This document shows, piece after piece, positions 8,275 to 18,413 of a stretch of 64,000 bases of DNA. The stretch is taken from positions 310,001 to 374,000 of the forward strand of contig NZ_WNKG01000005.1 in assembly GCF_010119245.1 (NCBI RefSeq), in the 5' to 3' direction. Numbering within the stretch: the stretch's first letter is position 1; each line of letters begins with the position of its first letter. The stretch comes from Cyclobacterium salsum (GTDB lineage Bacteria; Bacteroidota; Bacteroidia; Cytophagales; Cyclobacteriaceae). The notes under the pieces are model-generated. The model saw only the letters and a program-made list of their open reading frames with translations, did not search any database and was not told where the DNA came from. The position numbers and the translations under genes are program-made.

Positions 8275-8392
8275 AACTTTTGATTAGGAAACCTTTTTCC
8301 TGAAATTACTTTTTTGACTTTCTCAGGTATTTTTATGCAGCTTTTATATCCATAAATGCGGCTGTCTGTTTTTCGCTATTTCCGCTGGTAAT

Positions 8393-8423
8393 CCGACTGA
8401 TTATCAGGCGGTATATTTTTTTT
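8393..8423 (+). terminator. Possible terminator after DUF3109 gene
   Basis: CCG-A-CTGAT-T-ATCAG-G-CGG is a 19-base near-perfect palindrome (one mismatch), followed after five bases by a run of eight T. It lies about 120 bases past the DUF3109 stop. The offset of the T-run makes it weaker than the other terminators in this window; it could also be an operator-like palindrome. Confidence 0.35.
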
Positions 8424-8673
8424 GCAACTCCTTTGTTACTATCAAATTATTCAATTAATTACTTAAAGTAATTATATTTTATCATGTATATTTTAATATA
8501 TGTAAAATGAATATTACTTAATATCAAAAAGCAAAATACTTTTTAGGTGAAATAAAATGCAGAAAACCTAGAATAAAAAGAAGGCAGGGAGTGCGGCCGA
8601 ATAATTACTAATTACTGATTCAGAAGTGAGGTAATTCAGCTGGAATTTGCCTGACAAAACAAATGGAAATTCA
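8424..8673. other. AT-rich upstream region of the adhesin gene
   Basis: About 250 bases, extremely AT-rich from 8440 to 8560, with an imperfect inverted repeat around 8475-8512 (ATTTTA...TAAAAT arms). It presumably holds the promoter of the adhesin gene, but no clean TTTG/TAnnTTTG pair was found; the nearest resemblance is TACTTTTT near 8538. No small gene recognised. Confidence 0.4.
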
Positions 8674-11600
8674 ATGATCATCCGGGTCCCATATAGCGTA
8701 CTTTGTATTTGGATAGGGCTGCTTTTGCTTTCGGGTATAACAGAGGCGGGTGCGGCTCCTATTATCCGCGATGTTTTCCAGTTTTCGGAGTGCGAAAAAA
8801 TGGCATCCATCCGGGTGCGAAATGGAGTTGCACCCTACACCTACGTTTGGAGTTATGAAGGTAACGTGATCCAGACGGACGTGGATTTAGGGGAAGATGA
8901 AATGAGTACCATTGAGCAGGCGCAAGGAGGGGATTATAACCTGACGGTAACCGATAGCGATGGAAATACCTACTCGGAGACCATCAATTTTTCGGGTAGC
9001 ACCAATTTTATTTTAAATATTCTTTACGAAGAGAATCAGGAATGTGAAGGGGAAACGTTTGGACAGGTTTACGGTACCATTGAAAATGGGATAGCCCCTT
9101 TTACGGTTAATTTTTTTGATGAGGGGGGAGCGGTGGTTTTGACGACCGTCCTGGCCGGGAGAAACCTGGATCTCAATGGGGTTCCGGCCGGAGATTACCT
9201 GGTAGAGGTGATTGATGCTTCCGGTTGTAAAGAATTAACCAGCATCACCATCGAGGAAGTGGATCCATTGGTAGTGGCCCCAAATGGAGGACCTGGGACG
9301 CTGGCAGAAACCTGTGAAGGGAATGGTGGAATACGATTTGATGTCTCGGACTATGCTGGGGACGTGGCTTTCCGAATAAGGAGGGCAAACGGGAGCTATG
9401 CTACTTCCTGGCTACCGGCTGCTTCCGGAGAAATTCGGTATGACCAACTGGAAGCAGGCGATTATGTGCTGGAAATAACCGACGATTACCGGCTGGAGGA
9501 TTGTCCTGAGGAACTGGTTTTCAATATTGCAGACGAGCAGCTTTTGGATATTGCCTTGAGCAGTTCTGCGATTAGTTGTTTTGGTGCTTCGGATGGTACC
9601 ATCCACTTGGAATCGGAGCGCTTGTTTATGGGATTTGCTTTTCCCCCTGATGAAATTAGGGTCGACATTTTGGATTCCAGCAATTCGCCGGTTTTCAGCG
9701 ATCAGGTGGTGTCGATCGGCGCGTTATCAGGAGAAGCTGATTTTACGGGATTGCCTGCGGGAGACTATACCGTCATTGTGCGGCATGGCGGAGCTGATTA
9801 TCCGGAATGTACCCTTACCTATACTATCAGTATCGATTCTCCGGTTGCTGCCCTAACGGCCACGGTCAGCAGTACTCCTGAAATTTGTTTTGGTGAAGAA
9901 AATGGTACCGCGACTGTTGCGCGTTCCGGTGGCTGGGGAGGGTACACCTATTTGTGGAGTGATGGACAAACTGGTAGGACGGCAACAGGGCTCGCCCCGG
10001 GAGATTATTCGGTCCGGGTTTCCGATGGGGGAGGATGTTTTTTAGATCTGTCGGTCACGGTGGACGGACCACCTGAGGCGATAAGCGGGTCGATCGATTT
10101 ACTCTCTGGCCTGACCTGTGTGGGTGCCAACGATGGAGCTGCAAGAGTCACAGGCCTTCAGGGGGGCTGGGGTAATTATACGTTAGCGTGGAGCAATGGA
10201 GAAACCGGGAACGAAGCGAATCAACTTCCGGCTGGTACGAATTCGGTGACTATTCGGGATGACGAAGGCTGTGAGCATGTATTGTACATGGATGTTCCGG
10301 TTCCCGATGCACCGGATGTTACTTATTCCCTCACAGAGCCAAGTTGTTTTGGAGCTTCGGATGGTCGTATTCGGGTGCAAATTCACGATGCTTCTACTAC
10401 CTTTACCGTTACAGTTGATGGTGAAATCCAAACCGGAAATGACCTGATCTTTGACGGATTATCAGCGGACCAGTACCAGGTACAAATTGCTTATTCGGGT
10501 AGCTGTTCGATCGCTGAATTTCTTACACTGGATGAGCCGGACCAGGTTGTTATTGATGAAAACGATCTGGAGATAACTCCAATAAGTTGCGCGGGGTCGG
10601 GGGACGGAGCCATTTCGGGACTTTCGGTTTCGGGAGGCACCGGATTGTACCAGTATCAGTGGCAACAGGAAATCAGTGGGGTTTTCGAGGACTTGCCGGG
10701 GGAAACCGGGCTTTCCCTGATTAATCTTTCGGGTGGTAGGTATCGCTTGCAGGTTACCGATGAGAATTCCTGTGCGGTTTACCAGGATTATGAGTTGAAT
10801 GAGCCGGCTCCTTTACAGACCGATACCCCAGTTATTGAGGATGTTACTTGTTTTGGGATTAGTGACGGAAGTATCTCTTTTTCAGTAAGTGGTGGAACGG
10901 CCCCATATACCTATTCTTTAAACGGAGGAACGCCTCAAACGACTTCCGGCTCCCAGATCGAATTTTCCGGTTTGCCAGCCGGATTGAATAATTTCATTAG
11001 CCTGGTGGATGCCCGGGGCTGTACCGTACCCAATATAAATTTTGAAATCGAATCGTCTCCTGCTATACAGGTTTCTAACGTGCAACTTTTGCCAGAAACC
11101 TGTTTTGGCCAGGGAAATGGATCCATTTCGATAGATGTCAGCGGAGGCTCGGGTAGTTTTACCTTCGAATGGTTCCGTGCCACCGCGCCAACCACCGTTA
11201 TCGCAACCACTGAAGATTTAACCAATCGCGGACCTGGGGAGTACTTGCTGAAAGTGACTGACCCCGCCAATCCTTCTTGTGAAGTATTGGAAACGTTTAC
11301 CATTCCGGAAACTCCGGCACTGCAACTTGCATTGGATGGCGATCCGGTGGATGTTTCTTGTTTCGGGGAAAGTACCGGAGCCATTGCGGTGACGGTGCAG
11401 GGCGGAACCGGCGCTTACTCGTTTTCATGGACGGGGCCGGGTGGATTTACCTCGGATCAACAGAATCCAAGTGGGCTGGCTTCAGGCCTGTATCAGGTAA
11501 CCGTGACCGATGAGAATGGTTGTTGGGAGCAATTAAGTGATATTTTGATCAGACAGCCGGACGCTGCATTGGGAGTAAGTTTATTAAACAAAGTTTCTCC

Positions 11601-14600
11601 TACCTGTCACGATTCAGAAAACGGGCGCATAGAAATTCAAGTAGGAGGAGGAAAGCCCTCTTACCTCATCTCCTGGGAAGAAGAAGTTTCTCCCGGCGTT
11701 TTTGTTCCTTTTCCCGGGTCCTCACTAACCCTTTCCGGTATTGGTGCAGGAACCTACAGGGCCTTGGTTGAGGACGGGAACTCCTGCATTAGCACCCTGG
11801 ACGTGAACCTGGATGCGCCGGATCCTTTACAGGTGCAGTTGACCGAAAAAGTTGATGTGTCCTGTTTCGGGAGAAACGATGGGCGGATCACCATTGAAGT
11901 TACCGGAGGAACGGGAGTTTATTTTTTCGACTGGGATCACGGATTTATCAATCAAAACCCGACCAATCTGGGAGAGGGGACCTATGGAGTGACGGTTACT
12001 GATGCCAACGGGTGTAGTTTTCGTCTGGATAATCTGCTGGTTGAACAACCTGATGAACTAGAGATTGACCTGGTGCAGGTAACCCCACCTACTTGCGGAT
12101 TAAACGACGGGGAAATAGAAGTGGCGTTCAGCGGGGGTAATTCACTCACTGCCGGTAATAGGTGGGTGGAATTATCCAGCGAAACCCTAGTCGCCGAAGA
12201 TGTAAATCAGGTAAGTGGCTTAAGTCCGGGGTATTACCGGATAGAATACAGTAGCGGGGCAAGTTGCGTCGTTACCGAAACCGTACTTGTGCCTGGTCCA
12301 TCCAGCCCGTTGCAATTGGTAACTAATTCGCAGGACGCTGCCTGTCCCGGAGAAAGCGGTATTATTTTTCTCTCTGCGACAGGAGGGGTTCCTGGATACA
12401 CCTATTACGTTCGGAATAGTGGTGTATGGGAAGCCGCTAGTAGTGCTATCCTGGCCGGTTTGCCAGCTGGTGACTATGACGTGCGGGTTGATGATGCTTC
12501 AGGATGCCAGGATTTTTCGGTTATCACCATTGATGAACCGAATCCGCCTGTAATTGATGCCGAAGTCACCCATCAGGTTTCTTGTTTTGGGGCAAACGAT
12601 GGCGAAATCTCGTTCGGTATTTCCGGCGGTAGTGGAGGTTATACCTTGCAATGGTACCGGAAAACTGCTTTGGGAGGAAAGAGTCCCATTGCTACAGGCA
12701 GTTTGACAAACCTGATTGCCGGAACCTATTTTGTAGAACTGGTTTATGCGGGCGGTTGCACCATCACCTCGCCGGATTTTGAAATTACCAGCCCTGAACC
12801 CATTCTTCACTCAGTGGACCTGGATCAACCTCAATGTGCAGATGATACAGGAATTTTTTCCATTACCTTTTCCGGAGGTAATCCGGGTAAAGAACTGACC
12901 GTGTCATCGACCGATGGGTATTTGCAACAATATGATAATGAGGTTTCCGGAACGTATACCTTTGAAAATCTTTCTCCGGGCACCTATTCCTGGCGCCTGG
13001 AAGATGCTTCCTGTCCGGTAATTGAAGGAAACTTTACCGTAAATGCAGTGGTCCGGCCATCTTTCTCCACTTCCTCTCAGAACATTTCCTGTTTTGGTGC
13101 TGCCGATGGCCTATTGGAAATTGAAGCTCCGATCGTTCAATCCGGCAGGGTTTATTCTGTATGGATCAATGGGGCCAATCAGGGGAACCAAACCACATTT
13201 TTTAATTTACTTCCCGGTGTTTATCAGGTTTGGCTCCAGGATAACCTGGGTTGCCAGTCGGAAGTACAGGTTATCGAGCTGACCGAACCGGATAGACCCC
13301 TGGCCATTGATAGAGCAGAAATGACCCCTGCGATTTGTTATGGAGAATCTTCAGGTTCTTTGCTATTTGAACTTTCGGGAGGAACTCCTGAATACCGGGT
13401 AATGCTGGTGCCCGAGGCTGGCCCCTCCTTACCCATGACCGGATTACTGGCAGAAACAGCCTACGAATTTTCCGGGCTGGCTGCCGGAACCTACACCCTT
13501 GAAGTTTGGGATCAGAATGATAATTGTTTCCTGGCAGCGGACTATACCGTAGCCGAACCCGATCCCCTAACCGCGGATGTAGAGGCTGGAACCATTCTTT
13601 GCGCCGGAGAGACTACCTGGCTGGAGGTAACCGTGGCGGGAGGCACCTTACCTTACACTGTTTCCTGGGAAAAATTTAATCCGGGAGGAGGTACCTGGGA
13701 GCTGCTTCCAGAAACGCAAAACCGAATCACAGGGATTTTCCCCGGGGAGTACCGGTATACGGTTACAGATGCGGAATCCTGTGTGGAGTTGACTGATGAA
13801 ATTACTATATCGGATGCTGCGGAGATTACGCTTAGCTATGCTGCCGGGGCGATCGCCTGTTACGGGGAAGCTGTGCCGGTGGACCTTACCGCAAGTGCGC
13901 CTGGAAAGGACAGCTTTACTTTTTTTGTCAATGGAGCTCAAATTTTTGGCAATACGTTTATGGCCCAGGCAGGTACCTATGCCGTTTATGCCCTTGATAA
14001 TATCAATGGCTGCGTATCAGAAGAACAATTTATTACGATCGGGCAGCCCCTGGCACCCCTATCGGTGGTGGACTATTCCTGGGAGGATTTGAGTTGTCAC
14101 GAATCTGCGGACGGCAGTCTTTCCCTAACCCTGGAAGGGGGTACGGCACCTTATACAATTGATTTTAACGGAAATACCTATACGGCAGTAGAAAATGAAG
14201 TCCTATTATTTGACGGACTTAGTGCCGATATATCCTACCAGCCCCAGGTGAGAGATGCCAATGGCTGTACGATTGATCTCCCTCAAAGAACCCTTCAACA
14301 ACCTTTACCCCTACAGGCAGCGACTACCGTTCCGGCCATTAATTGTTTTGGAGGAAGTACCTCCATTGACCTTCAGATTACTGGCGGAAGGCAGCCTTAT
14401 GCCATTACCTGGGAATTTTCTCCCGATGGAAATGTATACACTTCCATGCCAACCTGGGAAGATGAGAGCCTGCTGGTGAACATCGGTCCCGGGTATTATC
14501 GGTACGCCATAGCAGACGGTGCTTGTTCAGATCTCACCGATACCTTGCTTGTCGAAGCGCCAGCTGCTGTGGAACTCCAAAACACGGTTACGCCTGTTTC

Positions 14601-17600
14601 CTGCTATGGAGGTACTGACGGCAGGGTGGAATTAATGCCTTCAGGAGGAACAGGGGCTGATTATCGGCTGTTTTTTAATGGGGTGGAAATAACAGGTACC
14701 AGTATCGAAGGGCTCAGTGCCGGCACCTATACCGCTTTTGCAATGAATGGAACCTGCCGGTCAGAAGATGTGGCCATTACGGTGTCACAGCCTGCTACTC
14801 CGGTATCGGTAGCTGTCGATTTTCCTGATTTGTTGGCCTGTGCTGGTGATGAAGCGGTGGTGGCGTTAGAAGTGGCCGGCGGAACGGCACCTTATTCGGC
14901 AACTTTTAATTCTGAGACCCAGATTGCAGCGGTACCGGGAGAACTTTCCTTTGCCGGAATTGCTGCGGGCTCCTATACCTTGGAGGTAGTAGATGCAGCA
15001 GGTTGCTCCTGGACGGATACCATCGAGATTGCCGAGCCGGATCCGGTGGAACTGGTTTTGGAAAACCTCGCCGACGTAAGCTGTTTTGGCGGAGCCGACG
15101 GTTCGATTAGGGTGTTGGCTTCGGGCGGAACGGGTGCCTTCACCTACAGCTGGCAAGACGCTGATGGCGTGGATATCGGAACCGGTCGCTACATTTCCGG
15201 CTTACAAGCTGGTCTTTACCTGGTTGAAGTTCTTGATGAAAACGGATGTAGTCTGATCCGGGAATATGAGATTGAAGAGCCAACACCGGTGAATTTTACT
15301 TTTTCGGTGCAAAATGTAACCTGTGCGGGTTCCCAAAATGGTCAAATCACTGCCCAGGGTTCAGGAGGAAGACCCGATTACCACCTGGTGGTTAACGGAA
15401 TTCACCTTCCTGGAATGCAGGCCACGGGTTTGTCCGCCAATGCCTACCAGGTAATGGTGGTAGATGCGGTTGGCTGTGCCTCGCCTCCTCAGGAGATAAT
15501 CGTGGAGGAACCTCTTCCCCTGCAAATGGAGGTAGATGCCTTGGATGTGAGTTGCTATGCAGCTAATGATGGCTCCGTTTCAATAGACGTCCAGGGAGGA
15601 ACCGCTCCTTACAGTTTCCGTTGGTCGGATGGTAATTCCCTTTCCACAAGGACCGGAATGGCTCCCGGAAATTACGAAATCGTGGTCACTGATGCTAACG
15701 GTTGTTCTATCCGGGATCGTGTATTGATCCAGCAACCGGAATCTATCCTGGTAGCGGCTGATGTGATTCCTGTAAGTTGCCATGCAGGCAGTGACGGGGA
15801 GATCAGGCTGGATATCTCGGGCGGAAATGGCCCTTTTTCCGTGCAGTGGGAGGAAGCGGTGACCGGTACAAATGTGGGGGCCGGAACAGTAGTGACCGGA
15901 CTTGCAGCTGGCAGGTACCGGGCATTGATTCAAGATGAAAATGGCTGTGCCCTTAGCAGGGAATACGAGGTAAGGGAGCCGGGTTCTCCTTTGTCGGTGC
16001 AACCCTTGGTTTCGGATATCCGCTGTTTTGGAGAGGATAGCGGCAGCATCAGCCTGGTGGTCTCCGGAGGTACTGCTCCTTATTCATTTAATTGGTCTTC
16101 GGGAGAAACCAGTAGTGTGGTTTCCAATAAACCTGCCGGAATTTATCAGGTACAGGTTTCCGATTCTAATGGATGCCTGTGGGTGGAGGACATTACCATC
16201 GAAGAGCCAGACCCGGTTGAGGTAGTGGCCACCATCACGGATGTTTCCTGTAAGATGGGGACAGACGGCACCATAGACCTTACCATTACCGGAGGCAGTG
16301 GCGAACCCCGGGTACAATGGAGCAACGGGATGACAGGTACCTCGATCTCGGGCGTAAGAGCTGGGACCTACACCGCCTTTATCTTGGATGCCCAATCCTG
16401 CTTTGATAGCTATACCTTTCAGGTAACTGAGCCCGAAGCAGCCCTTACCGTGGAGGGATCGGGATCATTTGAGCTTTGTTTCGTGGAGGATGTCATGAGC
16501 ATTGAGTTGGAAGTTAGCGGCGGAACAGCTCCCTATACCTACTCATGGTCTAACGGGTCCACCAATAAAGATATCTACGATCTCGAACCGGGTCTGTATG
16601 AAGTGGTCGTCAGCGATGCAAAAGGATGTTCGGTGGTCGAATCCTTTGAAGTACCTGAGCCGTCCCTACCGATGGATGTATCCATCAGCGGAAATTTAGG
16701 TATTTGTACCAATGATGAGCGTGGGGAGGCTTCCGTATCAGTGAGTGGAGGCTTGGCACCCTACACCTATTTGTGGTCCAATGGGGCAACCACTGCGACT
16801 GTAACCAATCTCGGCCCTGGTCAGTATTCGGTGGAAGTGACAGATGCCAAAGGATGTTCCGTCCGGGAGCAGGTGGAGATCATACGATCCCGGGACCTAC
16901 ATGTGAGTCTGGAAGACATTCATAGTGTGTCTTGTTTTGGGGCGAATGATGGAGCAATCACCATTCAGGTAGACCAAAACAGCGGTCCTTTTCAGGTGCT
17001 CTGGAGCAACGGGGTGAGCGATCAATTGTCTATCACAGGGCTGGAACCTGGCATATACACGGCCGAGATCACCGATGAAGCGGGTTGCGTCACTACGGTG
17101 GCTTATCAGATCCGGGAGCCGGAGATATTGGCGGTATATGAAACGATAAACGATGTGGATTGCTTTGGTAACGAAAACGGAAGTCTGTTGCTCGAGGTAC
17201 GGGGTGGAACGGCCCCTTATGCTTACGAGTGGTCCAACGGTGCCAAAAGTAAGGACCTTCGAAGCCTGGGTCCGGGCACCTATTCGGTGATCGTTACCGA
17301 CCGAATGGGCTGCTCCACCGGAGCTTCCTACACTGTGGCTGAGCCCGAACTTTTGACCGTGGAGATTGATCAAACCGATACCCTGGCCTGTTATGGAGAC
17401 GCGAATGGATTTATCAATTTGGACATTACCGGCGGGGTACAACCCTACCGGATTACCTGGTCGGATGCACCCGAATTGGGTACCCAAAACAGGAGCGGCC
17501 TGGAAGCGGGTAGCTACACGGTTCTGGTAACGGATGCCAACAATTGCACGCAGGTAAATACCCTGGTTATTGCCCAACCGGAACCCTTGGAAGTGGAATT

Positions 17601-18360
17601 GTTTACCCGTTTTGATGCGGACTGTGAACAACAGCTATTGACTGGCGAAGCCTGGATCGAGATACAGGGCGGAACCGGGGAATATGAAATCGCCTGGAAC
17701 ACAGGTGACCGGGATGTTTTGGAGACTCAATTTTTTGAAGACGGTGTCGTGGAAGTACTAGTTACCGATCAAAACGGTTGCGCTGTAGAAGTATCAAGGG
17801 TGGTGACCCTTCCGTTGGCCTTTACGGATGCCGCGTTTCTGTATACGGTCATTTCCACCGGAGTAGAAGGCGAAATTCTGGTGAACGATCCGGTGCAATT
17901 TCACGATGAGACCTTGGGAAATGTCTTTACCTGGGAATGGGATTTTGGAGATGGAACCAAAAGCAATGAACAACACCCCATGCACAGTTATAGCAAGCCC
18001 GGAACCTACTCCATTCGCCTGACTACTTTCGATGTACTGGGTTGTGTTTCTGAGACCGAAAGGGTAGTAGAGGTAGTTTCCTCTTACCGGATTTTAATAC
18101 CCAATGCCTTTTCCCCGAATGGAGACGGCTTGAACGACAAGTTTCTGCCCAAGTTGCGGGGTATTGAAGATTTTGAGATGCACATTTTTAACAAATGGGG
18201 AGAATTGGTTTACTCCTCCTTTAGTCAGGAAGATTCAGGCTGGGATGGAACCCTCAACGGGCAATTGAGCCCCAATGGAAATTACGTGTACAAGATCAAT
18301 TATACTTCGGTAGCAGGGGAATCCGGGACGCAAACGGGGGTTTTTACCCTGATATTTTGA
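8674..18360 (+). CDS. Giant SprB-repeat secreted adhesin, type-B T9SS cargo
   Basis: 3228-residue cell-surface or secreted protein of the SprB adhesin type. From the chosen ATG (8674) the first 27 residues form a signal peptide; an in-frame TTG nine codons upstream would spoil it. From about residue 300 to 3050 there are roughly 33 SprB repeats of 75-90 residues. Each opens with SCFG-x-x-DG-like residues and continues with SGGTxPYxYxW and LxAGxYxVxVTDxxGC. A PKD domain (WEWDFGDGT) lies at about 3065-3130. The last 90 residues are the gliding-motility-associated C-terminal domain (IPNAFSPNGDGLND ... NKWGELVY), a type-B type IX secretion sorting signal. Many repeats carry paired Cys. The next gene encodes a PorP/SprF partner. 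Likely role: adhesion or gliding. The ligand is unknown, and not all such proteins act in motility. Confidence 0.93.
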   Translation: MIIRVPYSVLCIWIGLLLLSGITEAGAAPIIRDVFQFSECEKMASIRVRNGVAPYTYVWSYEGNVIQTDVDLGEDEMSTIEQAQGGDYNLTVTDSDGNTYSETINFSGSTNFILNILYEENQECEGETFGQVYGTIENGIAPFTVNFFDEGGAVVLTTVLAGRNLDLNGVPAGDYLVEVIDASGCKELTSITIEEVDPLVVAPNGGPGTLAETCEGNGGIRFDVSDYAGDVAFRIRRANGSYATSWLPAASGEIRYDQLEAGDYVLEITDDYRLEDCPEELVFNIADEQLLDIALSSSAISCFGASDGTIHLESERLFMGFAFPPDEIRVDILDSSNSPVFSDQVVSIGALSGEADFTGLPAGDYTVIVRHGGADYPECTLTYTISIDSPVAALTATVSSTPEICFGEENGTATVARSGGWGGYTYLWSDGQTGRTATGLAPGDYSVRVSDGGGCFLDLSVTVDGPPEAISGSIDLLSGLTCVGANDGAARVTGLQGGWGNYTLAWSNGETGNEANQLPAGTNSVTIRDDEGCEHVLYMDVPVPDAPDVTYSLTEPSCFGASDGRIRVQIHDASTTFTVTVDGEIQTGNDLIFDGLSADQYQVQIAYSGSCSIAEFLTLDEPDQVVIDENDLEITPISCAGSGDGAISGLSVSGGTGLYQYQWQQEISGVFEDLPGETGLSLINLSGGRYRLQVTDENSCAVYQDYELNEPAPLQTDTPVIEDVTCFGISDGSISFSVSGGTAPYTYSLNGGTPQTTSGSQIEFSGLPAGLNNFISLVDARGCTVPNINFEIESSPAIQVSNVQLLPETCFGQGNGSISIDVSGGSGSFTFEWFRATAPTTVIATTEDLTNRGPGEYLLKVTDPANPSCEVLETFTIPETPALQLALDGDPVDVSCFGESTGAIAVTVQGGTGAYSFSWTGPGGFTSDQQNPSGLASGLYQVTVTDENGCWEQLSDILIRQPDAALGVSLLNKVSPTCHDSENGRIEIQVGGGKPSYLISWEEEVSPGVFVPFPGSSLTLSGIGAGTYRALVEDGNSCISTLDVNLDAPDPLQVQLTEKVDVSCFGRNDGRITIEVTGGTGVYFFDWDHGFINQNPTNLGEGTYGVTVTDANGCSFRLDNLLVEQPDELEIDLVQVTPPTCGLNDGEIEVAFSGGNSLTAGNRWVELSSETLVAEDVNQVSGLSPGYYRIEYSSGASCVVTETVLVPGPSSPLQLVTNSQDAACPGESGIIFLSATGGVPGYTYYVRNSGVWEAASSAILAGLPAGDYDVRVDDASGCQDFSVITIDEPNPPVIDAEVTHQVSCFGANDGEISFGISGGSGGYTLQWYRKTALGGKSPIATGSLTNLIAGTYFVELVYAGGCTITSPDFEITSPEPILHSVDLDQPQCADDTGIFSITFSGGNPGKELTVSSTDGYLQQYDNEVSGTYTFENLSPGTYSWRLEDASCPVIEGNFTVNAVVRPSFSTSSQNISCFGAADGLLEIEAPIVQSGRVYSVWINGANQGNQTTFFNLLPGVYQVWLQDNLGCQSEVQVIELTEPDRPLAIDRAEMTPAICYGESSGSLLFELSGGTPEYRVMLVPEAGPSLPMTGLLAETAYEFSGLAAGTYTLEVWDQNDNCFLAADYTVAEPDPLTADVEAGTILCAGETTWLEVTVAGGTLPYTVSWEKFNPGGGTWELLPETQNRITGIFPGEYRYTVTDAESCVELTDEITISDAAEITLSYAAGAIACYGEAVPVDLTASAPGKDSFTFFVNGAQIFGNTFMAQAGTYAVYALDNINGCVSEEQFITIGQPLAPLSVVDYSWEDLSCHESADGSLSLTLEGGTAPYTIDFNGNTYTAVENEVLLFDGLSADISYQPQVRDANGCTIDLPQRTLQQPLPLQAATTVPAINCFGGSTSIDLQITGGRQPYAITWEFSPDGNVYTSMPTWEDESLLVNIGPGYYRYAIADGACSDLTDTLLVEAPAAVELQNTVTPVSCYGGTDGRVELMPSGGTGADYRLFFNGVEITGTSIEGLSAGTYTAFAMNGTCRSEDVAITVSQPATPVSVAVDFPDLLACAGDEAVVALEVAGGTAPYSATFNSETQIAAVPGELSFAGIAAGSYTLEVVDAAGCSWTDTIEIAEPDPVELVLENLADVSCFGGADGSIRVLASGGTGAFTYSWQDADGVDIGTGRYISGLQAGLYLVEVLDENGCSLIREYEIEEPTPVNFTFSVQNVTCAGSQNGQITAQGSGGRPDYHLVVNGIHLPGMQATGLSANAYQVMVVDAVGCASPPQEIIVEEPLPLQMEVDALDVSCYAANDGSVSIDVQGGTAPYSFRWSDGNSLSTRTGMAPGNYEIVVTDANGCSIRDRVLIQQPESILVAADVIPVSCHAGSDGEIRLDISGGNGPFSVQWEEAVTGTNVGAGTVVTGLAAGRYRALIQDENGCALSREYEVREPGSPLSVQPLVSDIRCFGEDSGSISLVVSGGTAPYSFNWSSGETSSVVSNKPAGIYQVQVSDSNGCLWVEDITIEEPDPVEVVATITDVSCKMGTDGTIDLTITGGSGEPRVQWSNGMTGTSISGVRAGTYTAFILDAQSCFDSYTFQVTEPEAALTVEGSGSFELCFVEDVMSIELEVSGGTAPYTYSWSNGSTNKDIYDLEPGLYEVVVSDAKGCSVVESFEVPEPSLPMDVSISGNLGICTNDERGEASVSVSGGLAPYTYLWSNGATTATVTNLGPGQYSVEVTDAKGCSVREQVEIIRSRDLHVSLEDIHSVSCFGANDGAITIQVDQNSGPFQVLWSNGVSDQLSITGLEPGIYTAEITDEAGCVTTVAYQIREPEILAVYETINDVDCFGNENGSLLLEVRGGTAPYAYEWSNGAKSKDLRSLGPGTYSVIVTDRMGCSTGASYTVAEPELLTVEIDQTDTLACYGDANGFINLDITGGVQPYRITWSDAPELGTQNRSGLEAGSYTVLVTDANNCTQVNTLVIAQPEPLEVELFTRFDADCEQQLLTGEAWIEIQGGTGEYEIAWNTGDRDVLETQFFEDGVVEVLVTDQNGCAVEVSRVVTLPLAFTDAAFLYTVISTGVEGEILVNDPVQFHDETLGNVFTWEWDFGDGTKSNEQHPMHSYSKPGTYSIRLTTFDVLGCVSETERVVEVVSSYRILIPNAFSPNGDGLNDKFLPKLRGIEDFEMHIFNKWGELVYSSFSQEDSGWDGTLNGQLSPNGNYVYKINYTSVAGESGTQTGVFTLIF

Positions 18361-18413
18361 TGGGAGCGATACCAAAGAGAACAAAAGGATAGGATGAATA
18401 AACCGATGGAGTG

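Noticed and set aside
8475-8512. AT-rich inverted repeat as an origin or attachment site
   Set aside because: The arms are imperfect and composed almost only of A and T; no DnaA boxes or integrase gene nearby.
8674-18360. Long minus-strand and frame-shifted open frames inside the adhesin gene (up to about 240 codons)
   Set aside because: They arise from the biased composition of the repeat region; none has a plausible protein signature, while the plus-strand frame is continuous over 3228 codons.
8674-18360. Repetitive DNA that might suggest a CRISPR array or satellite
   Set aside because: The periodicity (about 225-270 bases) is at protein level and strongly diverged at DNA level; no short identical repeats with spacers.
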